Shown here: positions 50,567 through 59,497 of the stretch, piece by piece
Layout: each line of letters starts with the position of its first letter
How positions within the stretch are numbered: the first letter of the stretch is position 1
Source: CAWAHD01 sp963781785
GTDB taxonomy: Bacteria; Planctomycetota; Planctomycetia; Isosphaerales; Isosphaeraceae
Length of the DNA stretch: 64,000 nucleotides
Direction: 5' to 3'
Assembly: GCA_963781785.1 (NCBI GenBank)
Contig: CAWAHD010000005.1
Coordinates: 3,224,001 to 3,288,000 of the forward strand
Notes under the pieces: model-generated
The model's input: the letters and a program-made list of their open reading frames with translations, nothing else
Told to the model about the DNA's origin: nothing
Databases searched by the model: none
Translations under genes and position numbers: made by a program

Positions 50567-51223
50567 TCATGCGTCTGGGGGATTGATGATCCCGGCTACC
50601 TGCGATCGCTTGCCCACGTGTGTCACCCTGTTGTTGTTAAAGGTGTTGACGTGGAGCACGCGCCGGTGCCAACCGCCCTCCGCTTCGGTCCAGAACACAG
50701 CACCCAGGCTGGTACCCCTGATGCGGACCCGTACGTCGTCGCGCACGGCGCAGTTGGCCCCCAGCACCCCGAGGATCGTCAGGATCTGGTGCCCGACCGG
50801 CGGGGCACCCGCCCCGGTGACAACGTGGGCAAAAGCGACACCTCGATCGTTCGTGAATGTGACCGCATGACACCCCGAAAACGGGCCGGTGAAGACCCAT
50901 CTACACACGTCGCCCCGTGGTATCGGCCCGAGGTAACTCCCCTTCGGGACCCGCTCGTTTCGACTGCTCGGCCTATGCTCGAGCCACGGCAAGAGCAATC
51001 CCTGTCCGTCCGCGTCCCCGCTGACGGTCAGTGTTCCCGTGTCAGCTTCCCATTCCGCGCTGACCTTAAAGCCCGCCTCCTCGACGAGGTCAATTTTCAT
51101 GGGGTCGGCCGAGCGTGGAAACACAGCGTTCATCAGGGAGCGGGTCACCAGTCGCCTGATCTGGGTGGACCCGAACAGGCCGCGCTCCAACTTGCCGTGA
51201 ATCCCTTCTCCGGTGAGCGGCAT
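50567..51223 (-). CDS. Hypothetical protein with CNF1-like Cys-His motif
   Basis: 218 residues; the ATG at 51223 follows GGAG at about 7 nt. I do not recognise a family by overall similarity. A beta-rich core includes DVCRWVFTGPFSGCHAVTFTNDRGVAFAHVVTG. The SGC motif and a His exactly 15 residues later (Cys118, His133) resemble the Cys-His pair of the CNF1/CheD-type deamidase fold, in which C866 and H881 of CNF1 are also 15 apart. The match is motif-level only. If true, the protein would be a deamidase acting on a protein Gln. No signal peptide or secretion-system genes nearby. The next gene upstream is a YopT-like protease candidate. Confidence 0.45.
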   Translation of the reverse strand: MPLTGEGIHGKLERGLFGSTQIRRLVTRSLMNAVFPRSADPMKIDLVEEAGFKVSAEWEADTGTLTVSGDADGQGLLLPWLEHRPSSRNERVPKGSYLGPIPRGDVCRWVFTGPFSGCHAVTFTNDRGVAFAHVVTGAGAPPVGHQILTILGVLGANCAVRDDVRVRIRGTSLGAVFWTEAEGGWHRRVLHVNTFNNNRVTHVGKRSQVAGIINPPDA

Positions 51224-51417
51224 GAGCAGACTCCGAACCGGGAAGGTAAACGGCTAACAGGAGAAGAGAGCTGCCCAGAGCCGCAAGCTCCAAGCCGCGC
51301 GTCGGTACCGTCGGACTCCCCGCTGGCAATTTTCGGGGTCAAGCCCTGCGAAGCCGGTCGCGGCTCGCGGGGTATGGCCCGGATGCGGCCTCCACGGACT
51401 ATCGCACGCGAGATGCG

Positions 51418-52002
51418 CTACAGAGTGGGCGCCACGTCGAGCTTACATCGGTAGCAATAGGTGGGAGCATCCCTCATCTCCGGATAGTCTTTCAGCAAGT
51501 ATTGCGAGTAGTCCTTCACGAAGGCTTCCGAGTCGGTAGCCTTGTAGAGCCCTTGGTTCGCATCGAAAATGAAAAAGCCAGTGCCGCCCGCCTTGAAACC
51601 TACCGAGTGCCCGCCGTCATCGTCCTTTTCTTCCATGGTGAAGTAATAGCACCCGAAGTTGTACAGCATGGACCGCAGGCAATACTCGACCCGCTTCCGG
51701 TTAAAGACATCCTTCTGGTAAGTGGCTTTCAGATTGTTCGCCTCGAGAAGCGAGATGATATCATCCTCGTCTGTCTTCCCCTTGCCTAACTGGCCGAACT
51801 CGTAGGCTGCCTGTGCGATCTCGATAAACATGAGTTTTCCGAATTGGCTCGCGGCGGTCATATCCCCCAGCTCGAATGTGCGGCGGATCCATAACGCCGT
51901 CAACGATGAACAAACCCCCTCTTCCAGCTCACCGTCGCGGGTGAAGCCCAGGTCTTGGAACGTGGCGGTTCGAAACATCTCCTTACCCTGTGGCTTCGCC
52001 AT
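51418..52002 (-). CDS. YopT-like (C58-type) cysteine protease candidate
   Basis: 194 residues from the ATG at 52002 (GAGGTG upstream). A Cys31-His132-Asp147 arrangement fits the C58 papain-like family: EEGVCSSLTALWIRR (Cys), GGHSVGFKAGG (His) and FFIFDANQGLYKA (Asp in FDxNxG). In YopT/AvrPphB the corresponding Cys, His and Asp have the same order and a similar His-Asp distance (15-16 residues). Such enzymes cleave host or partner proteins, for example Rho GTPases. Composition is less Arg/Pro-rich than neighbouring planctomycete genes. No signal peptide seen. Could also act within the cell or as a toxin in conflict between microbes. Confidence 0.55.
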   Translation of the reverse strand: MAKPQGKEMFRTATFQDLGFTRDGELEEGVCSSLTALWIRRTFELGDMTAASQFGKLMFIEIAQAAYEFGQLGKGKTDEDDIISLLEANNLKATYQKDVFNRKRVEYCLRSMLYNFGCYYFTMEEKDDDGGHSVGFKAGGTGFFIFDANQGLYKATDSEAFVKDYSQYLLKDYPEMRDAPTYCYRCKLDVAPTL

Positions 52003-52136
52003 GGCGCACCTCGATATGATACTCAGAGCGGGGGCGATTGAGGCATTCCCAGGTCCCACGGATTATGGTAGACCGATGACCTTGCCGGCAAGGGTGTTCA
52101 GCGAGATTGTGTTGGAGTGCAAGGAGGCGCACCACG

Positions 52137-52319
52137 GCTTGGCTTCGCATTCAGTTGACGGAGGACCAGCAGCAAGTCGTCAACGAGGAACGATCCGTTC
52201 ATCCCAACCCGCGAATCCGGGAGAAGATGCTTGTGCTCTGGCCGGTGCATAACGGAGTCACGCGCCAGAACGCGGCCAAGATCGTCGGAGAGGGTGTCCT
52301 GTCTGTAGTTGAAATGTGA
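52137..52319 (+). pseudogene. N-terminal remnant of an IS630-type transposase
   Basis: Plus-strand frame encodes LRIQLTEDQQQVVNEERSVHPNPRIREKMLVLWPVHNGVTRQNAAKIVGEGVLSVVEM then stop. This matches the helix-turn-helix start of IS630 family transposases (HPxPRxRxRMLVLW...LTxxxAAKIxGV). The catalytic domain is missing. Part of a scrap region between the protease gene and the IS256 remnant. Confidence 0.55.
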
Positions 52320-52340
52320 GGCAGATCCTCACGCACATTG

Positions 52341-52690
52341 TCACGCGACCTCTCGATCGTTTCCAGTCCCTCGCTTCTGAACAAAAGACTCCAGAGCCTT
52401 GAGAAGGGTTGGGAGGGCGCGATAGCCCTTCACTCGTTTGAACTTGCTCTCGGCACGCAGCAAGCCTGCCACGCACCATCGCCGCCGCATGTCACCGTCA
52501 CGCCAGCGCGTCACACGAGCCGTGACGCGGCGCGTTACGCTCAATGCGCTTTCGATCGGGTTAGTTGTCGCGAGCGTCTTGCGCAGTAACGCAGGCAAGC
52601 CCAGCCTCACTAGAGTCAGTGTCTCTTCCCGGCCTTCGCGCAGGCTCGACGCCGCGTCTGGGTTGATCCGCTCTAACCGACGCACCGTGC
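52341..52690 (-). pseudogene. C-terminal remnant of an IS256-type transposase
   Basis: Minus-strand frame reads DGTVRRLERINPDAASSLREGREETLTLVRLGLPALLRKTLATTNPIESALSVTRRV...RRRWCVAGLLRAESKFKRVKGYRALPTLLKAL, ending at 52341. This is the characteristic IS256/Mutator C-terminus (TTNPIES, AESKFRRVKGYR). Upstream the gene runs straight into the minisatellite, so its first three quarters are gone. It differs from the intact IS256 at 55.2-56.5 kb. Confidence 0.75.
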
Positions 52691-52702
52691 CGTCCAACCG
52701 GG

Positions 52703-53238
52703 GATTGCAGACACCCAGACAGGGGATTCCAGACACCCAGGGATTCCAGGGGATTCCAGACACCCAGGGGATTCCAGACACCCAGGGATTCCAGGGGATT
52801 CCAGACACCCAGGGATTCCAGACACCCAGGGGATTCCAGGGGATTCCAGACACCCAGGGATTCCAGACACCCAGACAGGGGGGATTCCAGGGGATTCCAG
52901 ACACCCAGGGGGGATTTCAGACACCCAGGGGGATTCCAGACACCCAGACAGGGGATTTGAGACACCCAGACAGGGGATTTGAGACACCCAGACAGGGGAT
53001 TCGAGACACCCAGACAGTGCCGGCTCCAAGATAGAGAGAAGCACGCGGTGAGCACGGGGTCATCCACTCGCGCAGCCAGCGCGCGGGGGATTCCAGACAC
53101 CCAGACAGGGATTCCAGACACCCGGACAGGATTCCAGACACCCAGACAGGGGATTCCAGACACCCGGACAGGATTCCAGACACCCAGACAGGGGATTCGA
53201 GACACCCAGACAGTTCCGGCTCCAAGATAGAGAGAAGC
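52703..53238. repeat. Minisatellite of ~20 GGATTCCAGACACCC units in two blocks
   Basis: Irregular tandem array of 17-22-bp units (core GATTCCAGACACCCA, with GGGG or GACAGG spacers), about 14 units in 52703-53010 and about 6 in 53085-53215. Each block ends with the same ~70-bp sequence (starting CCGGCTCCAAGATAGAGAG, ending GCCAGCGCGCGG), at about 53017-53085 and 53217-53282. The block-plus-spacer composite is therefore itself duplicated. On the minus strand it would read repeats such as GVWNPLSGCLES; I do not regard it as a gene. Confidence 0.85.
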
Positions 53239-53495
53239 ACGCGGTGAGCACGGGGTCATCCACTCGCGTAGCCAGCGCGCGGCATCTGGATGCCGATTGA
53301 ACGCGCGACCCCCGAAGGCCCGCGAACGGAATCAGCCAGGCGTTCTCGGCACTGCTCGCCTGTTTCGGCGGATCGCAGTACGGCGCGATCCACACACTCG
53401 CCGGCAAGCGTCCCGCGCATGGTCATGCTTCGAGACGCAAAAACGCAGCCGGCCCTGAACTCAGATCTGCTGCCGCGCGGCATCAATCCGCTTGC

Positions 53496-54713
53496 TTAGA
53501 CAAAAGCGGCTTGAGCGGCCGCCTTTCCCTGAAACCATCGTCGCGAGCAACGCGGCGCGGCTCGCGCGAGCGAACTCGCGCGACCGGCCGCTTGCTTGAA
53601 CATGCGGCCGAATTCGCGCACTGTCTTCACCCAATTCGATCGATTGAGCCCCAGCCGGTCGAGGATCGGAGCCAGGTGTTCCGGGATTGCCCCAGACTTG
53701 CTCTGATGGATCTCCCGGCCGGTCCAATCGAGCAGCATGGCGTACTTTTGGGTGTCGATCGGCAGAAACCCTTGGTCCGACGCACGAGCACGCAGACCTC
53801 CCGGTGACTGAGCGACGAGTGGGATAGGCGGCAGGGCGTCGCCGGAAGTGAAAGGTGCCGCACAAACCTCTGGCTCGTGACGATTGGGAATTGTTGGGTC
53901 CGCGGCTGAAGCCGTTTCTTGCGGTGACGACAGCGACTGCTCGGCGCGCGGCATTGTGGATACCACGTCCGTCTCTTGCAGTGTCAATTCGCAAAGCCAG
54001 GGTTCGGGATGACCGCAAGTGTCGATACCGCTCTCCCCGCGCGATGACGACAGAGCGGCCGAATGTTGAGCCAGGCTATGGATGCGGTCGAAGCCCGACG
54101 TGAACTGCGACTCCTCGGGAGTGGCCGCGATCCCGGCCCGGACCGGGTTGAGATCGACGTAGACACTACAAGCCAGTAGTGCAGACTCATCGAGCAAGGG
54201 CTGCGATTTGAACCGGCCGGCCCAGAATCTTCCGAACGAGCCCTCCTCGTGATTGGCCTTGCGGGCGACCCATTCGCACAAGCACCGCATGAACCAGGAA
54301 AGGCTCGCGAGCCGCGACCGCAGAATCGCCAGGCGATCGGCATCAGCGGCGAGCATGGCCACGTCGTGGCGGTCCGGCTCACGTGGCTCGCCAGTCCGCT
54401 CGTCGCGCTGGGGAAAGAGCGTGCGCCATCGGATCGCGATCTCAAGATCGGACCACTCCCGGGCGACGTCGGGTCGATTGCGAAGCACGATGTGTAAGTG
54501 GTTGCTCATTACAGCATAATCGCAAACCTCAACGCCGAAAAGCCCTGCAAGCTGGCGAAGCCGGTCGAGAATCCAGGCCTTCCGGTGGCTATAATCCTGC
54601 CCCGTGCACGAATCGGTACCGCAGAGGAACGCTCTTCGAACGCAGCGAGCAATGCAGTGGTAAACGCCAACAACGTGTTCATCGACGACGTCGCGGCGGG
54701 CGTAGGCAGGCAT
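53496..54713 (-). CDS. Y1-type (REP-associated tyrosine transposase) protein
   Basis: 405 residues from the ATG at 54713 (MPAYARRDVVDEHVVGVYHCIARCVRRAFLCG). Motifs of the Y1 transposase (HUH) family: a HxH-type pair in YAVMSNHLHIVLRNRP and a Tyr-containing helix around SVYVDLNPVRAG. A long C-terminal extension (Ser/Gln-rich then EHLAPILDRLGLNRSNWVKTVREFGRMFKQAAGR) is common in the planctomycete members. The upstream leader of ~67 codons is ignored because ribosome-binding evidence and domain start favour 54713. RAYT proteins mobilise or maintain palindromic REP repeats; the window contains such palindromes. Confidence 0.8.
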   Translation of the reverse strand: MPAYARRDVVDEHVVGVYHCIARCVRRAFLCGTDSCTGQDYSHRKAWILDRLRQLAGLFGVEVCDYAVMSNHLHIVLRNRPDVAREWSDLEIAIRWRTLFPQRDERTGEPREPDRHDVAMLAADADRLAILRSRLASLSWFMRCLCEWVARKANHEEGSFGRFWAGRFKSQPLLDESALLACSVYVDLNPVRAGIAATPEESQFTSGFDRIHSLAQHSAALSSSRGESGIDTCGHPEPWLCELTLQETDVVSTMPRAEQSLSSPQETASAADPTIPNRHEPEVCAAPFTSGDALPPIPLVAQSPGGLRARASDQGFLPIDTQKYAMLLDWTGREIHQSKSGAIPEHLAPILDRLGLNRSNWVKTVREFGRMFKQAAGRASSLARAAPRCSRRWFQGKAAAQAAFV

Positions 54714-55129
54714 GAGCGGCTCCGGGTGTGAGCAGGTGCGCGACACAAGCGCTGTGTTCGTATCAACAGAAGTGGACAGAATAACACAACGCTCCGGATT
54801 GTCAAGCATGCGGACTAAGAGAATCTCGCCCAGGCTGCGACGTGTAGCGCGAGGGCATACGCCGGCGCGAACGAACGCGCGTCGTAACAGGGCTGGCCGC
54901 ACCATCGTGGCCATGTTCCCGTCAGGGCGAGATCAACGGTGGGTGTCTGCCTTCCCTGCCTTCCCTGACGAGCTGATCGCATCACTCGTGCGGCACGACG
55001 CCTCGTGGTGGTCAGACTGCGCAAATCACTCCCGCGCGCATGACCTTTCCTTCGTGTCGTCGAACAATATTCGGGAAAACACCACAACCGCCAATTAGCC
55101 AAACACTTGGGAGGGCATCGCACGCGGTA
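54714..55129. other. Upstream region of the Y1 transposase, no gene
   Basis: 416 bp between the Y1 transposase gene and the left end of the IS256 element. It should hold the transposase promoter. No conserved coding sequence; a pyrimidine-rich duplication (CCTTCCCTG twice) is visible near 54950-54970. Confidence 0.4.
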
Positions 55130-56546
55130 GGGCCTGTAAATCTTTTTGTGTCAACGCAGGTGGGAACGACTTTTGCGTGCGTCAGTTTCGGGCGAGGGGC
55201 GGGAGCCGATCCTCGAAGATGATCGCGAAGTGATTCAGCGCTTCTCTCCATTTGGGGATTGGCAGCGTCCACTTCTTGGACGCCTCGTGAATCGCCATGT
55301 AGACCAGCTTCAGCGCTGACTCCTCATTCGGGTACTGCTTGCGGTTCCGCGTGAACTTGCGGATCACGCTGTTCACCGACTCGATGGCATTGGTCGTATA
55401 GATCGCCCTGCGAATCGCCGGCGGGAACTCGAACATAGCCGCGATGTCCGGCCACTTCAAACGCCACTGTTTGACGATGGTCGGATATTTCTCACCCCAA
55501 CCTTGAGCAAAAGCGTCCAGCGCTTCTTCGGCTTCAGTGACCGTCGGGGCCTGGTAGATCTTTTTCAGGTCCACTATGACCTGGTCGCTGTCTTTGTCCA
55601 CCACGTACTTCAGCGCAGCCCGCACCAGATGCACGATGCACAGTTGCACCTTGGCTTCCGGGTATGCTGCGCGGAGCGCCTCGGGGAAACCTGAGAGGCC
55701 GTCCATGCAGGCGATGAAGATGTCCTTCAGGCCGCGATTCTTCAGATCGGTCAAGCATGACAACCAAAACTTGGCCCCTTCGGTTTCGCCGAGCCAGAGG
55801 CCCAAAAGTTCCTTGCGGCCCCGTATATTCACCCCCAGGGCCACGTACATTGTCTGAGGCGAAACTCGACCATTGGCACCACGCACATGCACCACGATGC
55901 CGTCGAGATAGACGATCGGCCAGACCGGGTCGAGCTGCCGGGTGCGCCACGCGGTCACTTGCGCGTCGAGGTCGGCGGTGATCTCCGAGACCAGCGTCGG
56001 CGACACATCGACGCTATAAAGTTCTTTCACGACTTCCTGAATATCCCGAGTGGTCATCCCTTTGGCATAGAGTGCGAGAATCTTCTCGTCGAACCCGGTC
56101 AATCGACGTTGATGTTTGAGGATCAACTGGGGCTCGAAAGTGCCATCGCGATCGCGCGGAGTCGCGATCATGATCTTGCCGAGATCGCCTTGCACGGTCT
56201 TTTCGGAACGACCATTGCGACGATTCTTCGCACGGGGTTTACACGGCGGGTCAGCAAAAGGATCCGCGACGCCCGGCACCAACGGGTCCTCAGCGGCCCC
56301 AGGCAACTGTTTGCGGCCGAGGTGAACGTCCATTTCGGTATCGAGCATGCGCTCGAGAGCCGAGCCCATCATGAGCTTGAGGAGGCCGTTCAGCTCCGCG
56401 AGTGTCGTGGCCTGCGAGGCGATCTCGCGTGCCAACTGTTCGGCCTTGCCTGTCAAAATCGCGTCCATGCGACAGTCTCCGTAAGGTAAGTAGGTTAGGG
56501 TGAGATAACCGATTCCTTACGTTGACACAGTATTTCTTACAGGCTC
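55130..56546 (-). mobile_element. IS256-type insertion sequence with inverted repeats and target duplication
   Basis: Ends carry inverted repeats of about 27 bp: left GGGCCTGTAA...TGTGTCAACG and right, complemented, GAGCCTGTAA...TGTGTCAACG. The flanks share CGCGGTA directly outside both ends (55123-55129 and 56547-56553), a target-site duplication. The element is about 1.42 kb and complete, so the insertion is probably recent. Confidence 0.85.
55182..56468 (-). CDS. IS256 family (Mutator-type) transposase
   Basis: 428 residues. MDAILTGKAEQLAREIASQATTLAELNGLLKLMMGSALERMLDTEMDVHLG opens a typical IS256 leader. Catalytic region: VYLDGIVVHVRGANGRV (first Asp), FIACMDGLSGFPEALRAAYPEAKVQLCIVHLVRAALKYV (second Asp and the CxxH motif), and RRAIYTTNAIESVNSVIRKFTRNRKQYPNEESALKLVYMAI (Glu). 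All expected motifs are present, with no breaks. It lies in a complete element, so it is probably active. Confidence 0.92.
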   Translation of the reverse strand: MDAILTGKAEQLAREIASQATTLAELNGLLKLMMGSALERMLDTEMDVHLGRKQLPGAAEDPLVPGVADPFADPPCKPRAKNRRNGRSEKTVQGDLGKIMIATPRDRDGTFEPQLILKHQRRLTGFDEKILALYAKGMTTRDIQEVVKELYSVDVSPTLVSEITADLDAQVTAWRTRQLDPVWPIVYLDGIVVHVRGANGRVSPQTMYVALGVNIRGRKELLGLWLGETEGAKFWLSCLTDLKNRGLKDIFIACMDGLSGFPEALRAAYPEAKVQLCIVHLVRAALKYVVDKDSDQVIVDLKKIYQAPTVTEAEEALDAFAQGWGEKYPTIVKQWRLKWPDIAAMFEFPPAIRRAIYTTNAIESVNSVIRKFTRNRKQYPNEESALKLVYMAIHEASKKWTLPIPKWREALNHFAIIFEDRLPPLARN

Positions 56547-57409
56547 CGCGGTATACCGTGCGGTAGGTCGGTCGAATTATCGACTCTGTCGTAAAATGAT
56601 TGTACGCGCGCGAAGAGAGCGTGCGCGCCCGACGAGCTGGGGTCAATTTCGTGTGCAATCACCTGACCAGGTTTCAGAGCGCCGTCCGTCGCGGCCGTCG
56701 CATTCTCGCGTGTGCTTTGACGCGTTCATCTGGGTTCCAATTTCGTGAGAGACTTCGATTGCATTGTGGGCGTTCCGGAGAGCCCGAGGCTCATTGAGGC
56801 AAATTTTCCACTTCCTTGTCCCTCGAAGGCGTGCCGGCCAGCCCAGGCCCTCGCACGGTGCGCAGGGCGACATGGACACTTGCTGAAAAGGACATGGTTC
56901 AAAGCGGGGTAACAATCCCGGTAGATCAGCCCGACGCGCACGCGAGGGTAACCTGAACCCTGGCTTGCGCGTCGGGCTGGTGTGATCGCTCAGGACGCGT
57001 CCGAAAAGCGTTACCCGAACGGATGACCCATTGAACCATGCCCTGAAAAGTGCCATCGAGTGCCATTTTGTGCCGCTCCTGGAGCACAAAGCGCCGCGAC
57101 GAAAGCCGAATTCTTCCTTGAGCTTGCGCCGGGGACTGCCGTCGCCACGTGGGGGCGAGCCAACGAAGGCCAATTGTGCCACTTTTCCGTGGCAATCCTT
57201 CCGTGTTCAGACGTTCAAAAAACGTGGGCTTTGGTGCTTCGGCGGGAGCGCGTTATTGGCCAGCGGATCGAAGCCGGTCAGACCTAGGCTACATTGCCAC
57301 GGTCGAGGGCGGGTTGCAGTCGAGAAGTGCGCAGAAGCGAGTGTCTTGCCCAAGGTTTCTGGGAATCGTGGCGTGAGAGGATTTCTCGGGGGAAAATGGT
57401 AAGGCTGCG
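56547..57409. other. Intergenic DNA between two insertion sequences
   Basis: 860 bp with no supported gene. It contains copy B of the palindromic element (56893-57040). Short open frames cross that repeat in several phases, as with copy A. A small hairpin (GGCTGTCAAACAGCC) lies at 57410-57424 just before the IS3-type transposase. Confidence 0.45.
56893..57040. repeat. Palindromic ~148-bp dispersed element, copy B
   Basis: Terminal inverted repeat CATGGTTCAA at 56893-56902 and TTGAACCATG at 57031-57040. Inside is a strong hairpin with ~23-bp arms (starting CAGCCCGACGCGCACGCG and ending GCGCGTCGGGCTG, two mismatches). Collinear with copy A. No gene inside; MITE- or REP-like. Confidence 0.7.
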
Positions 57410-57452
57410 GCTGTCAAACAGCCAAGGCTAAAGACCCCTGAGGAGTTGATTG

Positions 57453-57761
57453 ATGGGAAGGCGCAGCGAAGTACCCGTGAGTGAGCGTCGCGAGGCGGTG
57501 TTGAGCTTATTGCGTCGAGATGAAACCGGCGCGGCGATCGCGCGTCGCTACGGCGTCGCAGAGGCGACGCTGTACCGTTGGCGCGATGACTTCTTGACCG
57601 CTGGCGAGGCAGCCTTGGCTGGCGGCACGCGGAACGGAACAGGTACCCATGACCGGCAAGTCGCTGAACTCGAGCGACAGATCGAGAGCCGCGACCAGGT
57701 GATCGGTGAACTGACAATCGCCAACCGCGTTTTAAAAAAACTCTCGGCGCGATCCCACTGA
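57453..57761 (+). CDS. IS3-type transposase subunit A (helix-turn-helix)
   Basis: About 102 residues; the ATG at 57453 follows GAGGAG at suitable spacing. MGRRSEVPVSERREAVLSLLRRDETGAAIARRYGVAEATLYRWRDDFLTAG is the DNA-binding helix-turn-helix, and a leucine-rich tail (VAELERQIESRDQVIGELTIANRVLKKL) forms a coiled coil, as in OrfA of IS3/IS481-like elements. The stop at 57759-57761 follows a slippery A7 that lets ribosomes enter the orfB frame. Confidence 0.8.
   Translation: MGRRSEVPVSERREAVLSLLRRDETGAAIARRYGVAEATLYRWRDDFLTAGEAALAGGTRNGTGTHDRQVAELERQIESRDQVIGELTIANRVLKKLSARSH
57734..57740 (+). promoter_or_regulatory. Candidate -1 ribosomal frameshift site (A AAA AAA)
   Basis: The run of seven A is read as TTA AAA AAA CTC in orfA and fits the X_XXY_YYZ slippery heptamer. 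A -1 shift leads into the open orfB frame (KTLGAIPLTADTRRVIADEIAAVE) with no stop between, which would yield the fused OrfAB transposase. This is the usual control of IS3 family elements. Confidence 0.7.
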
Positions 57762-58737
57762 CGGCGGATACCCGTCGTGTGATCGCGGATGAGATCGCGG
57801 CGGTAGAGACCGCCGCAGCGCCCCGGCTCGTTCAGGTGCTCGGGCATTTGGGAATCGCGACGAGTAGTTGGTACCGGCCGGCACTGGACGAGAGCCTGCG
57901 AAAGCGTCCTGGTCCTGCGCCGCAGCCGATTCCTGGTGAGGTGGTAGACGCCGTGGTGACGATGGCAACAGACAACCCCTGGTACGGCTATAAGCGGATC
58001 GCGGTGATGTGTCGTCGCGCAGGCAACGCGGTGGCAAATCGAGAGGCATACGTGGTGATGCGCGATCATCGGTTGCTGCACAAGCCTCGGGAAACTGCAG
58101 CCGAACTGTATCAGGCTGCACGGCTCTTTGAGTTGTTGCCGCACCAACCCAACGATCTGTGGCAGATGGATGTTACCTATATCCACATCCCAGGCCACGG
58201 CTGGTGGTACGCGATCACGACGATCGATTATTATTCGCGTTACCTCCTGGCGTGCCACCTCACGTTCAGTTACAGCGCTACGCAGGTGATCTACGCGCTC
58301 AAGCTGGCCCGAGAGGAAGCAGAGTTGGTCAGCGGCCCGCTGCCGAGACGACCGTTTCTCGTGACCGACAACGGACCGTCGTTCATCGCCCGGCGGTTCG
58401 GGGATTTCGTGCGCGACCTCTACAGTCACGTGCGAATCCAGTACCGCACGCCGCAGCAATTGGGACTGCTGGAGCGGTTACACCAGACCTTGAAGGTCGA
58501 GGAGGTCTACTGGAGATTATATGAGAATCCTCAGCACGCCCGAGCGTGTCTGACGGAGTTCCGCGCCCGATACAATACCCTGCGTCCTCATTGGGCCTTG
58601 GTGCCCGAGGAAGGAGGAGTCCGTGGGTGCCCGCTGAGGTGTACGCAGGCGGGCGAATCATTCAGATTCCGCGTTGGCAGGATTGGGCCCGCGCTGCACG
58701 CGCGCGGCTGGAGACGTTGTTGGAGGATGTGGCGTGA
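57735..58737 (+). CDS. IS3-type transposase subunit B (rve integrase core), C-terminus frameshifted
   Basis: Integrase core with DDE triad: DLWQMDVTYIHIPG (first Asp), PFLVTDNGPSFIARRFGDF (second Asp) and QLGLLERLHQTLKVEEVYW (Glu). It can be reached from orfA by the -1 shift or from the GTG at 57779. Near 58610 one base is out of place: reading continues naturally in the next frame as WVPAEVYAGGRIIQIPRWQDWARAARARLETLLEDVA, stop at 58735-58737. In the original frame the tail becomes Cys/Arg-rich. I did not find convincing terminal inverted repeats. Confidence 0.8.
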
Positions 58738-59497
58738 GGCGGCCGTCGTGGCGGGAATTTCGACGGCATCGTGCCGTCGAGCAGGGGCGCTCATTGCCGC
58801 CCCCTGCACCCCAGGCTAGCCTCTCTCTGTTCCGTGAAAATCTTAATTCGTGGTGGCCGAGGAATTCTCTCACAAAACCGGGCTGAAAAATTCCACTGCA
58901 ACCCCGTGCCAAGACACGAGGGCGGAAGAATCAAGAAACACGGCGAGAGTAATGAACTTCCGGATCGAACCAAGCAGTTCGCGGGACCTCGGGGAATTGT
59001 CGTTCAGAAGCGGGCCAAAAGGGGCGAGTTGTCTGATCCATGCTACATTCTAGGTCAATACGCCCCCCGACCCCCCTGCGTTTTTGTCAGGGTTTGGGGG
59101 CGAATGTTAACTTCAGCACGCTCCGTCCTCGCACGCTGTTAATCGTCCTGGCAATGTGCGAGAGTCTCGCAGTCCAGGATCGCAGCTCAGCTCATGTGCG
59201 AAGTCCGAAGATATGTCGCGATGCCGAGAGCCGTCACCGAGGCGCGGACTTCTCCAATTCTATCACATGGCGGGTCGTGCGGCGTGGTGGGAAAGGATGC
59301 GAATGGCCGCCGGCCCCCTTTCGTTCGGCACAATCGGCAAAACCAACCGGGCGCCCTGAAATGCAGAACAAATCCCCGCCGGTTTCGCTTCCGAAATGCA
59401 ACCAAGGAACGGGCGGAGTCGCGCGCCCTGTGTCTAACCCAACTTTCGCACCCGAGATGAGATCACCCCTTATTTTGTAGGGGCGAACGTCGTTTTC
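58738..59497. other. Intergenic DNA, no gene seen
   Basis: 760 bp between the IS3-type and IS1634-type elements. Open frames exist in several phases but share no domain, no ribosome binding site and no codon preference, so I assign none. A G-rich stretch lies near 59060-59100. Confidence 0.4.

Noticed and set aside
52703..53238. Possible CRISPR array
   Set aside because: Units are 17-22 bp, irregularly spaced and partly contiguous, without unique spacers of constant length, and no cas genes are near. It is a minisatellite.
53256..53486. Small open frame after the minisatellite
   Set aside because: Begins without a start signal and partly reads the repeat spacer; no domain or codon bias.
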